DNA from: Ascidiaceihabitans sp039975415 | GTDB taxonomy: Bacteria > Pseudomonadota > Alphaproteobacteria > Rhodobacterales > Rhodobacteraceae | DNA length: 64,000 nt | Assembly: GCF_039975415.1 (NCBI RefSeq) | Contig: NZ_JBDWHD010000010.1 | Strand: one strand, 5' to 3' | Part shown: positions 44,148-53,425 of the stretch, piece by piece | Layout: every line of letters starts with the position of its first letter | How positions within the stretch are numbered: position 1 is the first letter of the stretch | The notes under the pieces: model-generated | What the model saw: the letters and a program-made list of their open reading frames with translations, nothing else | Told to the model about the DNA's origin: nothing | The model's database searches: none | Program-made: the position numbers and the translations under genes

Positions 44148-46540
44148 CGGCTGCAGGCTTTCACGCGCTTTGGTCACATTGGCGGCGCAACCCGTTGCAA
44201 TTGTTCACACTTGTTGCAGGGCTTGCTTTGGCCACTGCCTTGTGGTCGGGCGTGCAAGCCGTCAACGCCGAAGCCCGCGCCAGCTACGGCGCGGCTGCTG
44301 CAACCTTGGGCGAAGGGCAATTCGATCAGCTGTTACCGGCACAATCGGACACAATTGCGCAGGCCGATTACATCGCATTGCGCCGTGCAGGCTGGCAAGT
44401 GGGCCCCGTTGTGGACGGTCGACTGGACGCGGACGGCACCCAAATCCGCATCCTTGGGATAGATCCGTTAACGGCCCCGAACGGATTTGACGCAGTCGGA
44501 GAAGGGCAACCCGTTGATCTGGTGGGCTTTTTGTCCAAACCTACAGTTTTTGCAAACGCGGACACGGCTGACCTGCTTAAAGGCCTCGGGGTGCGGGTGA
44601 TCGAGGATGCGGGCGTGGCCAGCGGCATGGCGATCACCGATGTATCAGTGGCCCAAGATGTCCTGTCACTGCCCGGACAATTAAGTCGGCTTGTGATTGC
44701 GAACCAACAGCCGCTGGGGGTTCCGCCGCTGGCAGATGTCGTTCCCAACCTGACCCGTGTCGCCGCACAATCTGGCACAGACGTCGCACGATTGACCGAC
44801 AGCTTCCATTTGAACCTGACAGCCTTCGGGTTGCTAAGTTTTGCAGTTGGCATTTTCATTGTGCACGGCACCATCGGGCTGGCGTTTGAACAAAGACGCA
44901 GCATGGTGCGGACATTGCGGGCTTTGGGCATGCCTTTGCGGCGCGTTATGGTCTTGATGGGGGTTGAGCTGATTGTGCTGGCCTTGATCGGGGGCGGTGT
45001 GGGCGTGGTCATGGGATACCTGATCGCAGCAGCTTTACTGCCGGATGTCGCGGCGACCCTCAAAGGGTTATATGGCGCGGACGTGTCTGGCACCTTACAA
45101 CTTAGACCAAGCTGGTGGATTTCGGGATTGCTGATTTCGGTTGCCGGCACTGGGGTCGCGGCAATCGGGTCTTTGATGCAGGTTGCACGCATGCCCCTGC
45201 TGGCAAGTGCGCGTCCACAGGCCTGGTTAACCGCATCTTCCGCACGGCGCATATTGCATGTCGCGATTTCGGGTCTGTTGCTTGCTGTGGCGGTGGCTTT
45301 GGGGGTTTGGGGCAAAGGTCTGGTATTAGGATTTGTCATGCTGGGGGCGTTGTTGATCGGCGCCGCATTGGCCTTGCCGTTGATTTTGGATGTGGCTTTG
45401 CGCCTTGGGCAAGCCCGTGCGAGGCATGTGATTTGGGAATGGTTTTGGGCCGACACCCGTCAACAATTGCCAGGCCTTAGCCTTGCCTTGATGGCCTTGC
45501 TGTTGGCAATGGCGGCCAACGTGGGCGTATCTACGATGGTGTCGAGCTTTCGATTGACCTTTGTAGGGTTTTTGGACCAACGCTTGGCTTCAGAGCTTTA
45601 TGTCACCGCGCAGACACCCGCACAAAGTGAAGCCTTGCAAGCATTTCTAAAGCCGCAAGTGCGTGTCATTTTGCCTGTTTTGTCCGTGCAAACCGATCTT
45701 GCCGGACTGCCTACGGATCTCTACGGCGCCCGCATCGACAGCACCCACCGTGACAACTGGGCCTTTCTGGAGGCCCGTAGCGACGCATGGGACAGCGTCG
45801 ATACAGGGCGCGGCATCATAATCAACGAACAACTGGCACGCCGCGCGGGTCTTTGGGTGGGCGATGACGTGTCTTTGGGGGGCAGCCGTAGTTTGCCCGT
45901 CGTGGGTATTTACGGCGACTACGGCAATCCAATCGGGCAAGCCATCGTTCAGGAGGATCTGTTCAATGCCCTGCACCCCAACCAAATTCCCACCCGTTTC
46001 GGGCTGCGCACAGACACCCCGGACAGCGTGCGCAAAGCCTTAATTGACGACTTTGGACTGCCAGAGGCAAACATCATTGATCAAGCAGGGATCAAAGCAT
46101 TCTCGCTGTCCATATTCGAACGCACTTTCACCGTAACCGGTGCTTTAAATGTGCTGACATTGGCCGTTGCAGGGTTTGCGATTTTTATGAGCCTTCTTAC
46201 ACTGGCCTCTATGCGCGTGCCGCAGTTGGCCCCCGCTTGGGCGCTTGGTCTGACACGACGCAAACTGGGGCAACAGGAATTGACCCGTGCTGCCATTTTG
46301 GCCGTTTTGACCGCAACAGCGGCCATTCCTTTGGGCTTGGCATTGGCATGGGTGTTGTTGGCTGTTGTCAATGTCGAGGCTTTTGGGTGGAAGTTGCCTA
46401 TGTATGTCTTTCCCGCAGCTTACGCAAAACTATGCGGGTTTGCTTTGCTGGCTGCCATCGTCGCGGCACTTTGGCCAGCTTTGCGTTTGGCACGAACACC
46501 CCCCACCGATCTTTTGAAGGTTTTTGCAAATGAACGTTAG
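44144..46540 (+). CDS. FtsX-like ABC transporter permease
   Basis: 798 aa. One N-terminal helix (PLQLFTLVAGLALATALWSG) precedes a large periplasmic domain. Then come three helices with the FtsX core (FGLLSFAVGIFIVHGTIGLA; RTLRALGMPLRRVMVLMGVE), a second periplasmic domain and a second FtsX core at the C-terminus (NVLTLAVAGFAIFMSLLTLA; IVAALWPALRLARTPPTDLL). This double arrangement is that of AttF/AttG- or YbbP-like exporters. Its stop overlaps the start of the lipocalin-like gene. Confidence 0.92.
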   Translation: MTAAGFHALWSHWRRNPLQLFTLVAGLALATALWSGVQAVNAEARASYGAAAATLGEGQFDQLLPAQSDTIAQADYIALRRAGWQVGPVVDGRLDADGTQIRILGIDPLTAPNGFDAVGEGQPVDLVGFLSKPTVFANADTADLLKGLGVRVIEDAGVASGMAITDVSVAQDVLSLPGQLSRLVIANQQPLGVPPLADVVPNLTRVAAQSGTDVARLTDSFHLNLTAFGLLSFAVGIFIVHGTIGLAFEQRRSMVRTLRALGMPLRRVMVLMGVELIVLALIGGGVGVVMGYLIAAALLPDVAATLKGLYGADVSGTLQLRPSWWISGLLISVAGTGVAAIGSLMQVARMPLLASARPQAWLTASSARRILHVAISGLLLAVAVALGVWGKGLVLGFVMLGALLIGAALALPLILDVALRLGQARARHVIWEWFWADTRQQLPGLSLALMALLLAMAANVGVSTMVSSFRLTFVGFLDQRLASELYVTAQTPAQSEALQAFLKPQVRVILPVLSVQTDLAGLPTDLYGARIDSTHRDNWAFLEARSDAWDSVDTGRGIIINEQLARRAGLWVGDDVSLGGSRSLPVVGIYGDYGNPIGQAIVQEDLFNALHPNQIPTRFGLRTDTPDSVRKALIDDFGLPEANIIDQAGIKAFSLSIFERTFTVTGALNVLTLAVAGFAIFMSLLTLASMRVPQLAPAWALGLTRRKLGQQELTRAAILAVLTATAAIPLGLALAWVLLAVVNVEAFGWKLPMYVFPAAYAKLCGFALLAAIVAALWPALRLARTPPTDLLKVFANER

Positions 46541-47570
46541 GGCTTTGGTCTTTTTGCTGTGTTTGCCCGCTATGGCGTGGGCCCAAGGGTTCGGAGGCTT
46601 GGGAACCCAAGCAGATGGCTTCACAACGCCCCGTCCCAACCCTGTTTTCGACTTCCCGCAAGATCATGGCCCCCACCCCGACTACCGGATTGAATGGTGG
46701 TATCTGACGGCCAATATGACGGGACCGGATGGCGCGGAATACGGGCTACAATGGACGTTGTTCCGGTCTGCGCTTGCCCCTGAGGCCGGGGTCGGATGGA
46801 CTTCGCCCCAAATCTACTTCGGACATGCGGCCGTCACCACAAAGGACGCCCATTACGTGTCCGAACGCTTTGCAAGGGGCGGCATCGGACAGGCTGGCGT
46901 GACACCCGCCCCTTTTGAAGCATGGATTGATGACTGGCATCTTAAAGGCGACAACTTTGACACGATGCAGATGCACGCCACCGGACCGGAATTTGCCTAT
47001 GATGTGACACTGGACGCCCAAGGGCCGCTGGTTTTCCATGGCGACGGTGGCTTTTCCGTGAAATCGGCAAAAGGCCAAGCCAGCTACTACTATTCGCAGC
47101 CTTTTTATGACCTTAGCGGCACGCTTACCCTGCCGGACGGGCCTGTTCCGGTCACAGGCACCGCGTGGTTGGACCGCGAATGGTCGTCGCAGCCTTTGGC
47201 CGACGATCAGTCCGGTTGGGACTGGTTTTCGCTGTCCTTTGAGGATGGCAACAAATTGATGGGGTTCAGGCTCCGCCAGACCGACGGTACGTTTTTTGCA
47301 TCCGGAACGTGGATTGCGCCCGATGGGACACCGACCGCGTTGCGCCCCGACGACTTTATCGCATCCCCCATGGCACTGTCGGATGTGGGGGGGCGCGACG
47401 TTCCGACGACTTGGCGCGTGCAGGTGCCCCGGTTCAATGTGGACGTCACCACAACGGCCCTGAACCCGCAGGCCTGGATGGCCGTGTCATTGTCCTATTG
47501 GGAAGGGCCTGTGACAGTACAAGGATCACATACGGGGCGTGGTTACCTGGAAATGACCGGCTACGAATAG
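46530..47570 (+). CDS. AttH/CrtC-like lipocalin-type exported protein
   Basis: 346 aa from ATG 46530. Signal peptide NVRALVFLLCLPAMAWAQG. Family patterns: DHGPHPDYRIEWWYLTANM, GLQWTLFRSALAP, GTAWLDREWSSQPLADDQSG and DWFSLSFEDGNKLMGFRLRQ. The family includes carotenoid 1,2-hydratase and the AttH proteins linked to ABC/FtsX exporters. With the two genes upstream this makes a three-gene AttE/F-G/H-like export module, probably for a lipid. Ends two bases before the convergent carbamoyltransferase stop. Confidence 0.9.
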   Translation: MNVRALVFLLCLPAMAWAQGFGGLGTQADGFTTPRPNPVFDFPQDHGPHPDYRIEWWYLTANMTGPDGAEYGLQWTLFRSALAPEAGVGWTSPQIYFGHAAVTTKDAHYVSERFARGGIGQAGVTPAPFEAWIDDWHLKGDNFDTMQMHATGPEFAYDVTLDAQGPLVFHGDGGFSVKSAKGQASYYYSQPFYDLSGTLTLPDGPVPVTGTAWLDREWSSQPLADDQSGWDWFSLSFEDGNKLMGFRLRQTDGTFFASGTWIAPDGTPTALRPDDFIASPMALSDVGGRDVPTTWRVQVPRFNVDVTTTALNPQAWMAVSLSYWEGPVTVQGSHTGRGYLEMTGYE

Positions 47571-47572
47571 CG

Positions 47573-49252
47573 CTACTTTTCGAACAAAACGTCTTCCAAA
47601 AGCAGTGCATCCAACCCCGACGTCATGAACATGGCCACCGCGTCTTCAACGCTGTGCACGATCGGTTTGCCCATAATGTTGAAACTGGTGTTCAACACGA
47701 CCGGCACGCCTGCCGTTTCACCCATGGCACGACACAGCGCGTGCATCCATGGGGCGTCGGTCTCGGTGACTGTCTGCAACCGGCCTGTTCCGTCTTCGTG
47801 CACCACGGCTGGCACTTTCTCGCCCTGCCCCGCAGCCCATGGCAAGGTGAAAGACATGTAGGGTGCAGGCTGCGCATGGTCGAACCATAGGCTGGCATCT
47901 TCGGCTGGAATAACAGGAGCAAACGGGCGGTACGCTTCGCGGCCCTTCACAAGCATGTTGATGCGGTCTTTCATGTCCGGGACGCTTGGGTCAGCCAGAA
48001 TGGACCGGTTTCCCAATGCACGGGGCCCGAATTCGGCGCGGCCGCGCATGACGCCGATGATTTTGCCGTCTTTGAGCAGTTGCGCCACCTTGGCCACAGA
48101 CCTGTCCCCACACTCGGTCACGCAGGCCACTTTGCAATAATCTTGTGCTTTTGTGATGGCTTCGGGGTTTGGACGTGCGCCCAAGTAGGCTGTGCCTGTG
48201 CCTTTGGGAATCTGCTTTTGCTTGGTGTCGTCCATCCAGGCCAAAAGGGCTGCACCCACTGCGTTTCCATCGTCACCGGGGGCGGATGGCACCGTGACGC
48301 TGGTGACATTGAACCGCCGTGCGATGGTGCCGTTGTAGGATGAATTGAGCGCACAGCCGCCCGTCAGCACCAGATTAGCCGGGCTGTCGGGCAACACAGC
48401 TTCAACCACTTGATCCGTAATATGCGCGTAGGCAGCTTGCGCAGAAGCTGCAAGATCGGCACCCTGCATGATAGGATCATCCGCGCCGCGACCGTATGTT
48501 TGCGCCATGGCCAACGCCTGCTTCACGATGCCGGTATCCGCAAAACGTAACCTGCCCCGATCCACAGTCACTGTCGCGCACAGCGCATCGACCAAAGCAG
48601 GAATCGGCGTGCCGAAGGCCGCAAGCCCCATCAGTTTCCATTCTTCCCCCAAGCGCCAATCAAAGCCCGCCAACAGCGTCAACTTGGAATAGAATGCACC
48701 CAATGACCCGGGCCCCCAAGACCGCCACCGGCGTTTGATCTGTCGATCGGTCATGTCGTAAACTGCGGCAGCGCCAGCTTCGCCTTCACCGTCAATCACC
48801 AGACACACTGCGTCGTCATGGGGCGTCTGGTGGCAGGCGGCGACCGCGTGGCACAGATGATGCTCAAAGCGTTTGATGTCCGGCATCTGCCCGTTTGCAA
48901 ACCCCTGCCGCATCACGCCAGCCCCCATCGCGGATTGCGCGTTTTGGTGCACATGCCATAACCACAAGGCATGGTCTGCTGGCATCATCAGATCGACCAT
49001 ATCAGGGGGCAGATCCACCTTTTGGGTTTGCCATGTACTGGCAACCACCAGCTTGTCTTTGTTCGGATCCGCACCAACGGCCTTTAAAGCTTGCGCCAGA
49101 TGCGCGGGATGATCTGCGGCCACACTCCACGCGCGTTTGTCTTGCATGTAGCGTTCGGTTGCTTCTGCAAAAACCAATGTTCCGCGTTCGTCGACAATCG
49201 CCAACGCCGGGTCATGTCCAGTGGTGGACAGGCCCAGATACCACGTGGTCAT
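47573..49252 (-). CDS. O-carbamoyltransferase (NodU/CmcH family)
   Basis: 559 aa, full length for the family. The N-terminal TsaD-like domain carries the metal/nucleotide motif EHHLCHAV (His131, His132, His135) and VIDGEGEAGAAAVYD. The C-terminal YrdC-like domain shows FGPRALGNRSILADP, YRPFAPVIPAEDA and VPVVLNTSFNIMGKPIVHS. Uses carbamoyl phosphate and ATP to put a carbamoyl group on a hydroxyl, as in nodulation factors and natural products. Overlaps the acyl carrier protein gene by four bases; the hydroxyl is probably on a carrier-bound or released acyl chain. Confidence 0.93.
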   Translation of the reverse strand: MTTWYLGLSTTGHDPALAIVDERGTLVFAEATERYMQDKRAWSVAADHPAHLAQALKAVGADPNKDKLVVASTWQTQKVDLPPDMVDLMMPADHALWLWHVHQNAQSAMGAGVMRQGFANGQMPDIKRFEHHLCHAVAACHQTPHDDAVCLVIDGEGEAGAAAVYDMTDRQIKRRWRSWGPGSLGAFYSKLTLLAGFDWRLGEEWKLMGLAAFGTPIPALVDALCATVTVDRGRLRFADTGIVKQALAMAQTYGRGADDPIMQGADLAASAQAAYAHITDQVVEAVLPDSPANLVLTGGCALNSSYNGTIARRFNVTSVTVPSAPGDDGNAVGAALLAWMDDTKQKQIPKGTGTAYLGARPNPEAITKAQDYCKVACVTECGDRSVAKVAQLLKDGKIIGVMRGRAEFGPRALGNRSILADPSVPDMKDRINMLVKGREAYRPFAPVIPAEDASLWFDHAQPAPYMSFTLPWAAGQGEKVPAVVHEDGTGRLQTVTETDAPWMHALCRAMGETAGVPVVLNTSFNIMGKPIVHSVEDAVAMFMTSGLDALLLEDVLFEK

Positions 49253-49494
49253 TTGGCCGCTTTCAGCGCCAATACCGCAGTCGCAAAAGCACCCAAAGTA
49301 TCATGTTCGAAAATCATGGATGGATCAATTTCAACGTCGAATTCGTCCTCTACGTCACCGCACAACAAAACGGCATCGATACTTTCCAGTCCAATGTCGA
49401 TCAAAACCGACTCTTCGCGGACCTCTTCAAGCGGAAGATCGGTGCGTTTGGCTATTTGTTCACGCAAGTAATGCGTCAAATTTGAGTCGGACAT
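49249..49494 (-). CDS. Acyl carrier protein
   Basis: 81 aa from ATG 49494. Acidic, four-helix pattern with the phosphopantetheine attachment motif IGLESIDAVLL, Ser38 being the attachment residue, and VEDEFDVEIDPSMIFEHDT. A dedicated carrier for the fatty acyl-AMP ligase two genes upstream. No phosphopantetheinyl transferase is seen in the window. Confidence 0.93.
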   Translation of the reverse strand: MSDSNLTHYLREQIAKRTDLPLEEVREESVLIDIGLESIDAVLLCGDVEDEFDVEIDPSMIFEHDTLGAFATAVLALKAAK

Positions 49495-49553
49495 AAGGTT
49501 TCTCAATCAATAGTGGAATTGTAAGTCTATAAAATCGTTAAATAAATACAGGC

Positions 49554-51746
49554 CTACAAATCGCACTTTAAGGACTGCATTGCAACAGTTTGGGACATCT
49601 CAAAATAGCGATGCCCTTGAGACGTCAATCGAATGTTAGGAAACCGTGCAAAAACGGCAGGAATTGCACGCCTGAGCAACAAGCGCGACAAAGACGCACC
49701 AACACAATGGTGCAGCCCGTGACCAAAGGACAAATGCCCCGTTGTTTTGCCCCTGTTCACAGCGTTCAGATGGATGCAGGCCGTGTCTTTTGCATTGAAA
49801 GCCAACCCGTCAACCTGCTGGGTGTTTCGCGCATGCCGGTAGATAAATTTGGGCGATCCGCAGGTGGACATGATTTCCTCGATCCGCGTGTTTGTCCAAG
49901 CCGGGTCCGCCACATCCTGTCGCAGATCCCACGGCAAGCTCAGAACCCAATGCAGCGCATTGCCCAAAGTATGGCTTAGGTTGAAACTGGCCCCGTACAA
50001 CACCAAAACCAAGGCCGCGATGTCTGCATCGTCGTATCCTTCGGGGGGATTTTGCTGCAGGTGATCTTGCAGTGAAACGGCCCCTGATGGGGCATCCTCG
50101 GTACGTGCGCGGCCAGTGCTGACCAGCGACATGGTCTCTGCAAACACCTCTTGCAGTTGCAAAATCTGGCGCATGGGCAACAAAGGTTCAAGCACGTCCT
50201 GCAAGACAGGCGCCAGCGTGTCAAAGCGGTCCAGATCGGAAGGATGCAACCCTAAAATCGGCTTGGTGATGGCCCGAAAGACAGGATTTGCAAAGTCCTC
50301 GACCAGATCGGGGGCACCTGAAGCTTGCAAAGCGTCCAGCGCCACCTGAATGCGATCATCAATAAGCCCATGCCAAACGCGCAGTCGGTTTTGGCCAAGA
50401 ACTTGCATGACAGATTTGCGCGCCGCAGCGTGACGCGGGCCTGACATAAAGAACATCGCGTTTTTGGCGATATGAATAACCGGGCTTAAGTCACGCCCGC
50501 TTTTGTCGTGCAATGCCTGCAAGTGGGCTTCCATTTGCGGCGGCGCAAAACCTTTGTCATCCGTGATAATGGCGCGCGCGGTCGTGTGGTCCTTTACGTT
50601 CCACAGCTTGGCAGCCGGCTTTTCACACAGTGGCACGGGGGTGCACGGAAGCGCACGTGGCCCTTGCAACATTGGCGACACCAGAAAACTGCAGCGGTCT
50701 TTGTGCAGGATCATATCGGGAAACCGACGGCTCAGTGCTGGCAAAGCCCGCAAGATGAACAACCGTGCAAAAGCTTCGCCGGGGCATTTGTGCCGCCCGG
50801 CCCCGAAGGCTTGCGTCGGGCTACGCACCCCGTTCGGGCGGTCTTGCGACAACCAATCCTTGCGCAACGCAAGATTGCTGGCCTGCATATCAAGGCTGAT
50901 GTGTTGGTTGTGATGGACAGGACACCCGCCAACATCACCGTCGGCATCGGATACTCGGCCTACAAAACGCGTCGACAAATAGACACTGAGCACCTGTTCC
51001 AGTTTGCGGTCCGGCCAATCCCGCTGGCCTGCGTCTTGCCATTCCCCTTGCCCATGCATCAACAGGCCCCATGCTGCAAACCCAAGCCCCAAACCCGCCG
51101 AATGGGCCGCCACAAACAAGCTTAGGCCAGTGTCACGCACCATGTTTTCCTTGTCCGGCACGTCACCCAAGGCGGCGGCCACGTGGCTGGACAAAGTTGC
51201 AGGGCCATCTGCCTGTGTGTCCATGTTGGGTGCAACAAGCCCTGTATCATTCAACCAGGCATTCATTTTTCGCAGTTCGCGCAGACTTAGGAATTTTTCG
51301 GTGAACTTGCGCAGGTCCGCGACCGCATTCAGCATTTCGGCCTGCCCCTTGGGATGCGGATCAAAGCCGATGATCGGCAAAATCACATCGCAAAACAGAG
51401 GGTCCACAAAATCGCGCATGAGGTCTGCATCTTGAATCTGTGCCAAAGCATCCAGTCGCACCGCAATCGCGGCGTCCATCATGGGCACCCAAGCATCCAG
51501 CGCTTTTTCAGAAAAGACAGCGGCGATCAAACGCCGCGATTGCAGGTGTGTATCGTCACTTTGGTAAATCAACGAATGCTGTGCAAAACGACGGACGGCG
51601 GACAAATCATGCCCCGACGCCGCTTCGATCTGTTCCAGATAACCTTGCAGCGCAAAAATCGAAAAGTCTTTACCACGTAAAATCCGGTCCACATCCTGCG
51701 GGTCGGAAAATGTCAGCGTGGGCAATTTGTTCAAGCTTCGGGTCAT
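49554..51746 (-). CDS. Two-domain (tandem) cytochrome P450
   Basis: 730 aa from ATG 51746, which overlaps the ligase stop in an ATGA. Two P450-like halves lie in one chain. The first has heme-binding FGAGRHKCPGEAF (Cys321), the second FGHGLHHCVGASL (Cys681), each about 365 aa, the size of a compact bacterial P450. In both, other hallmark residues are altered. The ExxR motif reads QVLS at 251-254 and EIMS at 624-627. The I-helix acid-alcohol pair is missing (AAHSAG near 213; GASFN near 585). The Cys ligands suggest heme is bound, but canonical O2 activation is doubtful. Both halves may act on the carrier-bound acyl chain. Confidence 0.88.
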   Translation of the reverse strand: MTRSLNKLPTLTFSDPQDVDRILRGKDFSIFALQGYLEQIEAASGHDLSAVRRFAQHSLIYQSDDTHLQSRRLIAAVFSEKALDAWVPMMDAAIAVRLDALAQIQDADLMRDFVDPLFCDVILPIIGFDPHPKGQAEMLNAVADLRKFTEKFLSLRELRKMNAWLNDTGLVAPNMDTQADGPATLSSHVAAALGDVPDKENMVRDTGLSLFVAAHSAGLGLGFAAWGLLMHGQGEWQDAGQRDWPDRKLEQVLSVYLSTRFVGRVSDADGDVGGCPVHHNQHISLDMQASNLALRKDWLSQDRPNGVRSPTQAFGAGRHKCPGEAFARLFILRALPALSRRFPDMILHKDRCSFLVSPMLQGPRALPCTPVPLCEKPAAKLWNVKDHTTARAIITDDKGFAPPQMEAHLQALHDKSGRDLSPVIHIAKNAMFFMSGPRHAAARKSVMQVLGQNRLRVWHGLIDDRIQVALDALQASGAPDLVEDFANPVFRAITKPILGLHPSDLDRFDTLAPVLQDVLEPLLPMRQILQLQEVFAETMSLVSTGRARTEDAPSGAVSLQDHLQQNPPEGYDDADIAALVLVLYGASFNLSHTLGNALHWVLSLPWDLRQDVADPAWTNTRIEEIMSTCGSPKFIYRHARNTQQVDGLAFNAKDTACIHLNAVNRGKTTGHLSFGHGLHHCVGASLSRLLLRRAIPAVFARFPNIRLTSQGHRYFEMSQTVAMQSLKCDL

Positions 51747-53425
51747 GGTGTCTCTGGTGTCGACTTTGGGCCAAGGCCTGCGTGCATCTCGCCTTGTTGG
51801 TAGGTTCTGGCACATATTCTGCGTCGGACCTTGCCGCTGCTGGTTTTTTCTAAAGTGCCGCGCGGCAAAAAGCGAATGTCTTTTAACTGAACCCCGAAAG
51901 CACCGCGCACCGCACGTGTGATGGCGCGGCGCACTGTGTCTGCGCCGTCAAAATCACGCGCCTTTTCGGTCACTTCGATCAGCAATGCGGCGTCACTGGG
52001 AACAGATGGGTCTGGCGCAAAGGCCGCCGCGGCCAGTTTGTTCAGACGGTCATCCATGGACGCCGCCAACCACTCAATTTCGGTGGCGGCCACGTTGCGT
52101 CCATGCACAATCAGCATGTCTTTCAAACGCCCCGTCACAAACAGGTCATCCCCCTCAATCACGCCCAGATCTCCGGTGCGCAACCACGTTTTGGCACCTT
52201 TGGTCACAAAACGATCGGCCGTGTCCTGCGGCGCATTCAGATAACCGCCTGTGCAGCTTGGCCCATGCACCCAAATCTCACCTTCAACGCCATCACAACA
52301 AAGCTGCCCATCCTCTGACATGATACCAATGCATTGGCGGGTCTGTGGCGTTAGGCGGCAAGGCGCCAGTTTGTGGTCATGCGGCGCATCGTGATCAGGT
52401 TGCGCCCCAGCGACAAACAATGCGTTTTCCGCCATCCCGTAGCAGGCAAAGCTAGCACCTTTCGGCAATCCATATGCCTCAAAACGGTCCTGGAAGGCGG
52501 GCAACAAATCGGCAGGCACAGGTTCTGCACCGCAAAAGGCTTGCTTCAACGAAGAAAGGTCCAATGCCGCGCAATCTTCTGGCGCAATCCGTTTCAGGCA
52601 TTCGGCGTAAATAAACGCAGGCCCCCCCGTGATCGTAGCTTTGAAATCCTGCACAGCCTGCAGCCACGTCAACGGTTTGCGAATGACATCAAACGGGCTG
52701 AGTTGAACGCTAGTGCCGCCAAAAAGGATCGGATACAGCAAACATCCCATAAGCCCCATATCATGGTAATGTGGCATCCAGTTCACCACGACGGTGTCGC
52801 GCCCCAACCCCCATGTTTGCACCACAAGGGCCGCATTGGCGATGATGTTTGCGCCACTCATTTCCACACCTTTGGGCATGTGTGTCGACCCAGACGTGTA
52901 TTGTAGCAACACGGTAGACGGGGCCACGGAAGCATCCAGCGAAGGCACATCAGACGCCGCCAATAGGGTTCCGTCAGCGTCATAGATCGGGCATTGCACG
53001 ACATCATTGTCAGTAAGGCTGCGCCGCAATCCAGCCGCGCTTTGCGTCTGGGTGATCACGGCGCGCGCGCCGCAATCGCGCACGATATGCGGCAGACGCG
53101 GATCACCTGCTTTGGCGGGCGGCATCGCGGACACGATGATGCCCTCCAGAAGCCCCGCAAGCACAGCCGTTACAAACCCCAAGCCATGTGGCATCGCCAA
53201 TGCCAAAACATAGCGGCCCGGTCCAAACGACTTGCGCCAGATCCGAGCCTGTTGTTCCGCAGCCTCAAGCAGCGCCTGCCCGCTTATTTCGGTGGCTTGC
53301 ATGCCACCCGAGCGGTGCAAAAACGTCATGATTGTCTGATTTTTGCGGTCCAATAAACGGGCGCGCAACATGTCCGCCAAGGATGGGTCGCGGGGTGTGT
53401 CAGGCACGCTTTTGGCCCAGTCCAT
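51743..53425 (-). CDS. Fatty acyl-AMP ligase (FAAL-type)
   Basis: 560 aa from ATG 53425, 26 bases inside the upstream acyltransferase gene. Adenylate-forming fold with VLLQYTSGSTHMPKGVEMS (P-loop; a His where Gly or Thr is usual), VVNWMPHYHDMGLMGCLLYP and FKATITGGPAFIYAECL, FCGAEPVPADLL, CYGMAENALFVAG, and the C-terminal hinge LFVTGRLKDMLIVHGRN. The YHDMGL and GGPxFxYE patterns are those of FAALs, which pass fatty acyl-adenylates to an ACP rather than CoA. Likely loads the ACP at 49249. Confidence 0.92.
   Translation of the reverse strand: MDWAKSVPDTPRDPSLADMLRARLLDRKNQTIMTFLHRSGGMQATEISGQALLEAAEQQARIWRKSFGPGRYVLALAMPHGLGFVTAVLAGLLEGIIVSAMPPAKAGDPRLPHIVRDCGARAVITQTQSAAGLRRSLTDNDVVQCPIYDADGTLLAASDVPSLDASVAPSTVLLQYTSGSTHMPKGVEMSGANIIANAALVVQTWGLGRDTVVVNWMPHYHDMGLMGCLLYPILFGGTSVQLSPFDVIRKPLTWLQAVQDFKATITGGPAFIYAECLKRIAPEDCAALDLSSLKQAFCGAEPVPADLLPAFQDRFEAYGLPKGASFACYGMAENALFVAGAQPDHDAPHDHKLAPCRLTPQTRQCIGIMSEDGQLCCDGVEGEIWVHGPSCTGGYLNAPQDTADRFVTKGAKTWLRTGDLGVIEGDDLFVTGRLKDMLIVHGRNVAATEIEWLAASMDDRLNKLAAAAFAPDPSVPSDAALLIEVTEKARDFDGADTVRRAITRAVRGAFGVQLKDIRFLPRGTLEKTSSGKVRRRICARTYQQGEMHAGLGPKSTPETP

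Noticed and set aside
44368..45456. 362-codon minus-strand frame opposite the FtsX permease
   Set aside because: Ser/Pro/Thr-rich shadow frame with no recognisable domain, fully inside a clear gene.
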